Assembly (NCBI GenBank): GCA_964635295.1
Contig: CAZWOB010000006.1
Span: 1 to 50,053, forward strand
DNA length: 50,053 nt
From: Waddlia sp964635295
GTDB taxonomy: Bacteria; Chlamydiota; Chlamydiia; Chlamydiales; Waddliaceae
Direction: 5' to 3'
This document shows positions 23,245-31,456 of the stretch, one piece after another; the stretch's first letter is position 1, and the number at the start of each line of letters is the position of its first letter. A program made the translations under genes and the position numbers. Below the pieces are notes generated by a model. The model made no database searches, was not told where the DNA came from, and worked only from the letters and a program-made list of their open reading frames with translations.

Positions 23245-26200
23245 ATGAATAACACTTTACCCATTCTTGGCCAACATCAACAATCTCATCATCAAAAAGA
23301 AGGTTTAGTCAAGTCGCCATCTCTACGACCGGCGTTGGATCAGATCCAGCATTTATCTCTTGAGATGCAGTCGTTCACAGTAACAGACCCACTTATTCTT
23401 CCAGGAGATGTCCGCTTAACGATCAGTGGGCCTTTCATACAAAGAAAAGGTGCCAGTTTAACTGGAAACAACGTCACCATCATGACAGGGCGCGCTAAAC
23501 TTCACGGTTCCTTGAAGATGACGAGCCTTCACTTGCGGACTGCTCACCAATTGGAAATGTACGGATGTCGTCTTACAGTTGAAAAAGAGTTTGATCTGAG
23601 AGGAAAGCAACTATTATTGGAAGAGGCTCGAGGTTCAGTAGGTGATTTTAAAACGGTGGCTGAAAGATCTTCAGCATTTAATCAAGTGGAGATCAATGCC
23701 CAAGGAAGACAAAAACACCGTTTTGGAAATGGGACCTGGACAAATAGCCGGCTGGCATCTGGCGGAAACTTTCAACTCGATGGCAGCGATGGTCAGCTTG
23801 ATCGAGTCAATCTTTCTTCTCGTGAGGGTTCTATCGGCATCAATGTCGCCGATTTCCATGCTGAAAATCTTCGATTGAATGCCGGAGCCCATGCGAGACT
23901 GAACACATCTCATCTATTTCTTCATCAACCGTATATCGAATCTGCCAGGAGCTTGATGATTAATGGATCAGACCTCGCCATGATCGAAGCGAGGCTTGAA
24001 AGCGGCTCATCTATCACGATCGATGGAGTACAAGTTCATGCACCTGAGTTAACTGCAGTTGCTCTAAAATTAATCAAGATTGCTGCAAGTGCTGGACTGA
24101 TCGATCTCACCGATGCGTATATTGAAACAGGAATATTACGCGTTTCAGCGCATGAACAGATATTAATTAACAGACTCACGGTTCAATTGAAAACAGGCTC
24201 TATTCACTCATCTGAAGGTTGGATCGATGCTTTGGGCTTTTCGCCGACTGTTGATGAAGATCTTTTTGTTGAAGCCGATAAAGGGGGTATTTACGTCTTC
24301 GATGCAAAAGCCAACATCGGAAACAGACTACGGATCGTTGGCCAGGGAGTAGATTTAAGGAACGGTCATCTGGCAGGCAGAGCGGAAAATCATGTCGAGG
24401 CAAAAGATGCGATCCATTCCCAAAACATGGTTCGAGAGGGAGAATTGATCACTTCGAAAAGTCATGGAGTAGCCTACGATAGAGAATCTAAGTCAAGGGG
24501 TGGGACAATTCACCGAGAGGCGCAAATAATAGCAGCCAGAAAAACTCACGATACTGCTGATAAAGTCGAATGGAAAGCAGGTACAATCGATGCTCCCCAA
24601 GTAACATTGGACGGTGAGATAGGTGTCGATGTTAGGGCGACCTGTGATTTAGACTTGAGTGGCGCAAAAGCAACGAGCAGAAATGGAAAGGTCTCTCTTG
24701 ATGCTCCCCTTCAAAAGACAAGACGGTTGAGGGTTCGAGCAAAAGAGGCAAAGCAGAAAGGTAGCACTCTCCATACAGATCATATGGTTGTAGTTGCGGA
24801 TATATTAAGGCAAAAGGCTTCAGACCTTCTTTGCGCACAACGATCAAAAATCCGCATCAAAGGAGATGCTAAGAGAACTGGAACATTCATCGATCTGGAC
24901 AACTCCATATCCAAAGTGGGTGGGACAGACCGCCTTCTTTCCCAAAATGGCACTGTATCCCTGGAGAACGCACATCGAGAGATCGCACATGGGGAACTCA
25001 GAGCGGCTGTGATCATGCAAAATGGAATGAAAGAGCGTTTACGCGGCGGCATGTCTACTACCCAGACAAAAGTGCTCGTCACAAATGCAGGCACAGAACA
25101 AAGCGGGTCAGGGCGTAGCCAGGTTAAGGTGGAGTCAGATCATACCGACTATTCGACCACGCACCTGCGAGGTGTCAGAACGGTAACAGCCAAAGGACTG
25201 CGTCAGAGAGGTGTGACGGAGGTTACGGAAGTAAGATATGAAGCGTCAGACGGTTTTCTTGATCTAGCAGGTAGAGTTGATGCCAGAAGAGGATTTTTTT
25301 CTGCTCAGGCATCGGCAGACGTCACCATAAGTGGTCAGGTCCACTTAGATGATGAAGGGATCTTTTCAGGACGGTATTTTCATAATTTGGGCCGTGTACG
25401 TTCAGAGGGCGATCTTCAAATACAGCAAGAACGCTACATTCCAATTTTTGATGCGACAGCAGCAGGAAACCTTCACTTAAAAATTCGTGAAGCATTTACG
25501 CCATCTCACGCTTTTGATGTCGAAGGAGCTTTAACTCTCCAAAGCCTTCAAGGCAGAATCAATATACTGTATCCAGTCAATACTGCAGGAAAGGGAAGTT
25601 GGATTTCTCCTGTTGGGATTGACTTTAATGCCCCTGTTATTCTTGAACAGGGAATAGATGTAGAAACACCTGAGTTTAATGTGTCGGATCGTTTGCAGGC
25701 AAGTGGACATAACCGCATCGATGTCGATTGGCTCAACCTCCAAAAGTCTGATGTCACCTTTCAAGGAATTAACGATTTTACAAGCCGAAAAGGAGCTGTC
25801 AATTTAGGGTCGGAATTTCTGATATCTGGTGAGACATTTTGGACAGGCGCCGCCCTGCAAAACAAATCTGAGATGCATCTGGAAAGGCGAGTGACGAGAG
25901 CCCCCAGTTTCTTTGGTACAGGTTTGCGTACCTGGGACTCGGATTGGGTAATCGATCGCCTTGCGAACACCCAGATAAATGGCATCCTGCATGTAGATTG
26001 GACTGTAGGCACTCACACAAACACGGGTGTCTTTCACGTGAAAAAGCTGGATGGATATATCGGTCATATTGATCTGGGGATCCGATCTCTCTTCGGCCGC
26101 ATGCCAAAACTCCCTGAACATACGACTCTTATGCCCGAACTTGTCTCTCAGACCGTTGGGGATATTCAGACTTTGGAGGGAACAGATCTCCGGGTCGATA

Positions 26201-29200
26201 CCTACAATCAAGTGGGAGGAAATTTTAGTTCCAGGGGACCGAACAAGATGAAGGCTCAGGTGTGGAACAGTGTCTCAAGAGCCCGACACATTGAAGAAGA
26301 GTACAGCTGTCAAGATTTTTGGAGCAGCTGGACTCGCTCTCGGCAAGTCATTGTATTTGATTCCAGCTCAGTTTTTGATGGGGATATCACTGTACTCGAG
26401 CCTGAAAACGGTTCATTAACAGGCAGGCTGCATGGAAAAAGGAAGCTTGTCATCAATGCTGGCAATTGGCGTCAATCTGCAATGAAAACAGAAAGACTTC
26501 ATCACTTTGATATGGGAGGGGGTGGATTCGCTGTACAAGAAGGGGCTTCGGCGCGTACTGTTTTTACCCCTGCAACGGCAACCTCTTCTGAAGGAATTGT
26601 TCTTTTTGATGTTGAAGATAAATGGTCAAGCGAAGGCTCTATCACCGGTGGTAAAGGAAACACTACTATAAGGGCAGGAGAGATAGAAGAAAAAGCCCTT
26701 TTCAGTTCATATACAGCCTCAAACCGTCAAGGGTTGTTTTCGGAAGAAACCATTCGCGACGTGGATGTGATGCAAGGAGGGGCGTATAGCGAAGATGGCC
26801 GGTTAAACATGGAGTCTCAAAAAACAGATTTTGTATGGGAAGGGTTTCTCGCCGGAAATAATGGCTCGTTAAAATCTGCTAGAGATATGCACTTAGTCAG
26901 CAATTCAATGACTGTAGAGAATCAAAGAAGCGGCTTTGAGTTCTCCCCAACTTCCATCTCCTGGGAGGACAGCGCATGGACTACGACACGGGCAACGCTT
27001 CCACTTTTTAATTTCAGATCCGATCTGGATTTGCATGCTGCCGGCCTTCTTCATACCCGTGGAGTCCAGGCAAATACAGGAGGTAAACTCAATACCAGGT
27101 TTAGCAAGAGATTTAGCGAAGCTCACCAACATACAGATACCTATGAAAGATCGGGTTTTAGTTTAAGCGTCAGCTTCCTTGGGTCTAATGCGATTAATAC
27201 TGCTTGCAATGGAGGGGGTAACGAAGACGTTTGGATGAGTCTTGCAAACGAAATGCCGGCAGTAAGAGCTTTCACCGACTTAACAAGAGCTGAGGGAATT
27301 GGCATTCCAATTCAGATGGCTTCCTCTTTTACTAAACTTCATAATTTCATCAGATCTCCTGCTGAATGGTTAGCCCCTTCAATTTCTTTTCGTTTAGGAA
27401 CCTTTCATGAAGAAAGGGAATCGACGACCAGCATTGTCGAACACTACAACGTAGGCGATGATGTCGTAGAAGATGGGCCTGAACAACGTTACGTTGGCAC
27501 TCAGTATAAATCTGAAGGCCGAGTCACACACAGAGGTTACTCTGTTGTTTTTGAGGATCATGAAGATACCTCTTCTTACGAAAGGTTAGATTTTGGAGTC
27601 AACGCGACAATTTCAGCTTCAGGGGTCACACCCGGCGCAGATATGAGTATGCATCTCGCTAGCTCAACACATTATTCCCCATGGAAAATCGATGCAGAGG
27701 GAGGCCATGAAGTTGATGCTTCCCATGTGTCCATGACTCACAGGCAAGACACTCACGAGGAAATGGGTGTTTCTCTCAGTGGAAACACAGACGGTGATAT
27801 GACAGTTGGAATGCAAGGACTAGGAGTTGGGTTTAATGCAGATATTGGAGCAATGCGAAAGACTTGGAAGGAGGTAAAAGACTCCAGACAACCCAAAAAA
27901 TCGAAGAAAAAAGTCGATGATACGCGAGTTGATAGTGCAGGGATTCCATTGCCTCTGGCAAATAGCGCCCCTACACTCATGGATCAGCTAAAAACGTTAG
28001 CATCGGAAGATTTTCTTGATGTGAATCTAGGCCTTTCCAGAGAAGAAATGCCTCAGCTTTCTAGAGAGGCAAAAGAGGAGTTAGTTCAGAAGTTCCAGGA
28101 ACACGTTAAAGGGGGCATCGTCAAAGCCAAAGAGTTGCGAGCATCACAAAGTGAAGTGTCAGATCCCGTCGTATTTGGAATGGCCCAATTTGCTAAGACA
28201 ATTGGACCATGGAGTCCGTGTACAGCCGAAATAGTTACGGCAAATGGGCCCAATGGAGAAATTATGGTTGTCGATGGCCATCATCGCGCTGCAGCTTGTT
28301 TCCAACTTGAGGGCCACATGCCGATTTTACATATTGATCGCCCCATCCAGGAGGTTCTTTCTACAGCCAATACTCTTTCTGGAGTCACTCATGCAACACT
28401 TTCCGGGCGTCAAAGAGAGGTTTATGCAGGAAACAATTATGAAAGGCCTCCTCTCGCAACCTCGCATGAAGAACAAAAAATTAAAATGCTTCAAATGCTC
28501 TCATCTAACGTTGGCATTGATCCAACAGGTGTATCCGCTCTTCACAGAGCCAGAATGACAGCTTCCTTATTAGAGGGGTTGACCAGGGAAGAACAAATAG
28601 AGTTGTTAAGGAGTGCCAGACTGACGCAACGACAGGCCAGCGAACGGACCCTTCGAATGATCCCAATGGCACCTTTCTATGCTGTTTCTTTGGCTACCGA
28701 TGGCTTGGCTGCCTCTATTCATTATAGCCGTAAAAGTTACTGTCAAATACCAGGCAATCAATGGAAATGTGCAATTCAAGATGCTGCTATGAGCTTAGGA
28801 TCCAAATTGGGCAGGGCAATGATCAATGGAGCTTCTACGGCTGTTTCTAACACAGTCCGGTTCAGCTGTAATTTACATCCGCTAAATCGTAGGCAATGCG
28901 ATGCCGTTCAATCTTTATGGACTTGGGCAGGAAAACAGCTAGCTTGGAATGAAGAGTCAGCAATAAGGTTGGAGCGGGAATATGGCATTCCTCAAGATTT
29001 CACTTTAAGGGCGGGTCGCGGTTTTCAAGAAGTTGCGGAACTTGCGGCTGCTCATTTTGCCATCGGATGGGCCTTAAAATTAAGGAGAACCTCGACATTG
29101 GCCGATTGGCAAGACCCCTTCTCGGGGAACATGTTCAGGGATACTAGACAAGTCAAACGGTTGAGCGGTCCCCGAGAAAGAGTGATCGAAGGCGAATACA

Positions 29201-30936
29201 AATTAATCGAAAAATCCTCCGGTCCCTCAAACGGAGGATCAAAACGGTCTGTTACAAAAAAACAAAAACCTGTTCATGCCCCTTCAAAACCAGTCCACCA
29301 TGAAGTGTCAGGAACCATGTCCGAACAATCAATACGACTGGCCCTCTTTGAGAATGGAGAAAGATTCAAGTATTCACGTCCTCTGAAGTCAGAAGATGTT
29401 GGTAGAGTCCGTGGCAATCCGAAAGGACGCCTCGTTGTTTCGGACAAGGCTGTACGCGCAGAAGTTAAGTTCCTGGGAAAGAATACAGCCAAATATATGG
29501 CCATTTATGGAGGTCTAATCAAAAGAGCCGTTCAAGAGAAAACTCTATTCCTGGAAACGACAGTATTTTTCAAAAAAGAAAGCCTTGCAGACTCTGTTAG
29601 GCAGCAAATCTCCAGTTGTTTTGGCGGTAGTATTATAGACAGGACGTTACATACGCTAAGCAATGGTGAGACATTGGAAAAAGTCACATTCAAATCACCT
29701 GTAAAAGCTCCAACTCCCTCGGAAAACTCCATAGCGGCACAAACCACAGAAACTCCTGAGTATGTCAGAAAAATCAGTCGAATCGCTATTCAGCTTGGAG
29801 ATATGAGTATTTCTTCCCAGGCGAACACCGAGCTCAAACTGACTGCGATTTCCAAAATATTGACGAATTACGCCGCTATTCATGAGATCGATGGGGTTGC
29901 GCAGTTTGTGATTAGCCAACTCAAAGTCCCCAAAGGTAAATTTTCCGTCAAAACCGGAGATGAAGTTTTAGATCCATTAGAACGCGGTAGATCAAAAAAC
30001 AGCCGTCTCTACCAAATTAGTGCATTTCAAGGGAGGAAAATTATTTGGATCAAGATTTTTAATAAAAAAGAGATTGCGATCAGAGAACTCGTCTCTCTGG
30101 ATACGTTTCAGCGGCTAGGTATTCCAAAGACTCGCTTCCCAACTATCGAAGGAATTGGCAATATCTCAAGTCTGCGTGAACCGATGAACATTGATGAGTG
30201 GTTTATTGCAATGTCACACGTGCCTGGCGTATCCGGCGAGATCCTGATGTCGCAAGCTGGAAAGTTGGAGCTGGGTTCCTATCGCAGAGCAAAAACCCTC
30301 GAGAAGGTGGCTGATTTCACGGAACAGGTCGCCTTGGTTTTAGGCATGATGCATACGAATACAATGCAGCGTGGCGCCAGACCAACAAAGAGATATCTCA
30401 AAGATACCGTTAAGAAACTAAGAATACAGGTAGGGGATGTTGAGAGGAGGTTTCCATTCAGAATTAACATGGAATATTTAGAAAACAACATCATTAAACC
30501 CTTTAAGGATAATCCTGGGGATGCTAGCCTTGTTCATGGGGATGCAAATCTTAGGAATTTCCGAACAGATTCCAAGGGGATTTCATTGTTTGACGTGCAG
30601 TCTCTTGCTCGCTCACGCAACAAGATGACCGGAAATCCTACTGGGACTCCCGCAAGAGATTCTGAACAATTCCTGATGCAATTAGAGATTTGCGGAAGAA
30701 TTTCCAAACTAACCTCGACCGAGATAGGACAGGTCAAGAAGATTTTTCACGAGCGATATCTTAACACTTTTGATGGCCATCTAACGCGTGAAGCCCAAAC
30801 ATTTTATAAGGTATTCAATCTTCTAGACATTATCAGCTTCTATTATCCAAAAAATTCCGATCTAGTCCTTAAAATTCTTGAAGACTATAGAAGCGTATTT
30901 GGATCGCTTATTGAGAGAGTGTCTTCAAATTACTGA
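23245..30936 (+). CDS. Giant FHA/CdiA-like beta-helix protein with ParB-like and kinase-like domains
   Basis: 2563 residues. About residues 40-1500 consist of short repeating strands (LRLNAGAHARLNTS, GSIGINVADFHAENL, GDLQIQQE, WTGAALQNKSEM), a right-handed beta-helix like filamentous haemagglutinin. A ParB/sulfiredoxin-like block has VVDGHHRAAACFQLEGHMPI (Asp1677-Arg1681). The last 310 residues look like an aminoglycoside-phosphotransferase/kinase fold: WIKIF (Lys2270), LVHGDANLRNF (His2431, Asp2433, Asn2438) and FDVQ (Asp2450). This stem-plus-catalytic-tip layout is that of polymorphic (CDI-type) toxins. There is no signal peptide, no TPS domain and no TpsB partner here, so export by another route, for example type III, is inferred. 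The stop codon lies in an element's terminal repeat. Confidence 0.75.
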   Translation: MNNTLPILGQHQQSHHQKEGLVKSPSLRPALDQIQHLSLEMQSFTVTDPLILPGDVRLTISGPFIQRKGASLTGNNVTIMTGRAKLHGSLKMTSLHLRTAHQLEMYGCRLTVEKEFDLRGKQLLLEEARGSVGDFKTVAERSSAFNQVEINAQGRQKHRFGNGTWTNSRLASGGNFQLDGSDGQLDRVNLSSREGSIGINVADFHAENLRLNAGAHARLNTSHLFLHQPYIESARSLMINGSDLAMIEARLESGSSITIDGVQVHAPELTAVALKLIKIAASAGLIDLTDAYIETGILRVSAHEQILINRLTVQLKTGSIHSSEGWIDALGFSPTVDEDLFVEADKGGIYVFDAKANIGNRLRIVGQGVDLRNGHLAGRAENHVEAKDAIHSQNMVREGELITSKSHGVAYDRESKSRGGTIHREAQIIAARKTHDTADKVEWKAGTIDAPQVTLDGEIGVDVRATCDLDLSGAKATSRNGKVSLDAPLQKTRRLRVRAKEAKQKGSTLHTDHMVVVADILRQKASDLLCAQRSKIRIKGDAKRTGTFIDLDNSISKVGGTDRLLSQNGTVSLENAHREIAHGELRAAVIMQNGMKERLRGGMSTTQTKVLVTNAGTEQSGSGRSQVKVESDHTDYSTTHLRGVRTVTAKGLRQRGVTEVTEVRYEASDGFLDLAGRVDARRGFFSAQASADVTISGQVHLDDEGIFSGRYFHNLGRVRSEGDLQIQQERYIPIFDATAAGNLHLKIREAFTPSHAFDVEGALTLQSLQGRINILYPVNTAGKGSWISPVGIDFNAPVILEQGIDVETPEFNVSDRLQASGHNRIDVDWLNLQKSDVTFQGINDFTSRKGAVNLGSEFLISGETFWTGAALQNKSEMHLERRVTRAPSFFGTGLRTWDSDWVIDRLANTQINGILHVDWTVGTHTNTGVFHVKKLDGYIGHIDLGIRSLFGRMPKLPEHTTLMPELVSQTVGDIQTLEGTDLRVDTYNQVGGNFSSRGPNKMKAQVWNSVSRARHIEEEYSCQDFWSSWTRSRQVIVFDSSSVFDGDITVLEPENGSLTGRLHGKRKLVINAGNWRQSAMKTERLHHFDMGGGGFAVQEGASARTVFTPATATSSEGIVLFDVEDKWSSEGSITGGKGNTTIRAGEIEEKALFSSYTASNRQGLFSEETIRDVDVMQGGAYSEDGRLNMESQKTDFVWEGFLAGNNGSLKSARDMHLVSNSMTVENQRSGFEFSPTSISWEDSAWTTTRATLPLFNFRSDLDLHAAGLLHTRGVQANTGGKLNTRFSKRFSEAHQHTDTYERSGFSLSVSFLGSNAINTACNGGGNEDVWMSLANEMPAVRAFTDLTRAEGIGIPIQMASSFTKLHNFIRSPAEWLAPSISFRLGTFHEERESTTSIVEHYNVGDDVVEDGPEQRYVGTQYKSEGRVTHRGYSVVFEDHEDTSSYERLDFGVNATISASGVTPGADMSMHLASSTHYSPWKIDAEGGHEVDASHVSMTHRQDTHEEMGVSLSGNTDGDMTVGMQGLGVGFNADIGAMRKTWKEVKDSRQPKKSKKKVDDTRVDSAGIPLPLANSAPTLMDQLKTLASEDFLDVNLGLSREEMPQLSREAKEELVQKFQEHVKGGIVKAKELRASQSEVSDPVVFGMAQFAKTIGPWSPCTAEIVTANGPNGEIMVVDGHHRAAACFQLEGHMPILHIDRPIQEVLSTANTLSGVTHATLSGRQREVYAGNNYERPPLATSHEEQKIKMLQMLSSNVGIDPTGVSALHRARMTASLLEGLTREEQIELLRSARLTQRQASERTLRMIPMAPFYAVSLATDGLAASIHYSRKSYCQIPGNQWKCAIQDAAMSLGSKLGRAMINGASTAVSNTVRFSCNLHPLNRRQCDAVQSLWTWAGKQLAWNEESAIRLEREYGIPQDFTLRAGRGFQEVAELAAAHFAIGWALKLRRTSTLADWQDPFSGNMFRDTRQVKRLSGPRERVIEGEYKLIEKSSGPSNGGSKRSVTKKQKPVHAPSKPVHHEVSGTMSEQSIRLALFENGERFKYSRPLKSEDVGRVRGNPKGRLVVSDKAVRAEVKFLGKNTAKYMAIYGGLIKRAVQEKTLFLETTVFFKKESLADSVRQQISSCFGGSIIDRTLHTLSNGETLEKVTFKSPVKAPTPSENSIAAQTTETPEYVRKISRIAIQLGDMSISSQANTELKLTAISKILTNYAAIHEIDGVAQFVISQLKVPKGKFSVKTGDEVLDPLERGRSKNSRLYQISAFQGRKIIWIKIFNKKEIAIRELVSLDTFQRLGIPKTRFPTIEGIGNISSLREPMNIDEWFIAMSHVPGVSGEILMSQAGKLELGSYRRAKTLEKVADFTEQVALVLGMMHTNTMQRGARPTKRYLKDTVKKLRIQVGDVERRFPFRINMEYLENNIIKPFKDNPGDASLVHGDANLRNFRTDSKGISLFDVQSLARSRNKMTGNPTGTPARDSEQFLMQLEICGRISKLTSTEIGQVKKIFHERYLNTFDGHLTREAQTFYKVFNLLDIISFYYPKNSDLVLKILEDYRSVFGSLIERVSSNY

Positions 30937-31103
30937 GAGGGTGTCTACAAAGTAAATGAAGTTTAGATTGTGACAGATTTTTCTCTGGGAGGATCGCTTG
31001 GAAGACGAGGTAAACTGGTATCAGTTGGTGAGTCTGAAAGTGATTCTACCAGGGAAAAAGATGTTGCAAGATGAGCTTGATTTACTTTGTAGACACCCTC
31101 TGA
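30934..31103. mobile_element. MITE-like element 1 (170 bp)
   Basis: 24-bp terminal inverted repeats with one mismatch (30934-30957, 31080-31103), each containing GAGGGTGTCTACAAAGTAAA. No transposase. The internal 105 bases match, in inverted orientation, those of the element at 34247. On the minus strand the core is an open frame, encoding SDSPTDTSLPRLP. The left end supplies the stop codon of the giant gene. A degenerate copy of the left end (GAGAGAGTGTCTTCAAATTA, 30913-30932) lies just before it. Confidence 0.8.
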
Positions 31104-31153
31104 AAAACTCTAAAATTTTATCCCTCTCACAATTCCCGGTATAAATGTATAGT

Positions 31154-31328
31154 TATACCGATCGTGATTCAAAATTTGATTCCATGCTTCGTCAGCTTGC
31201 GGCTGAATTTAATCCCGCTTGCATCGTCCAACTCATTCGAGTTGAACTGCTTTAGCGTCGAATGCGTCTGGCTCAAATTCAGGTCGCTTCCTCGCCTGAA
31301 ATTTAAATTTTGATTCACGATCGGTATA
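31154..31328. repeat. 175-bp palindromic element, copy 2
   Basis: Terminal inverted repeats of 24 bp with one mismatch (outermost TATACCGATCGTGATTC), the same length as copy 1 at 14254 and roughly three quarters identical. Where the left arm differs from copy 1 (ATAATGTTTC against ATCGTGATTC), the right arm mostly differs to match. The central AACTCATTCGAGTT loop is nearly the same. Nothing coding is seen. Confidence 0.9.
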
Positions 31329-31456
31329 TCAATTGTTATTTATTAATTTATGTTAAGAAATAATAAAGATTGAATTAATTTGTATATAATTAGGTTTTGT
31401 TTTATAATTTATATATATTCAATATTATTTAAATATAAATCTATAAGGGATTGCCT
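31329..31456. other. AT-rich leader before the SGHY-domain operon
   Basis: About 85 percent A+T with many TATA-like hexamers (TATATAATTAGG, TTTATATATATTC). A promoter is probable here, but no single -35/-10 pair stands out. The ribosome site AGGGA is at 31446-31450. Confidence 0.4.

Noticed and set aside
23245..30936. Classical two-partner secretion adhesin
   Set aside because: No signal peptide, no recognisable TPS domain and no TpsB gene in the window.
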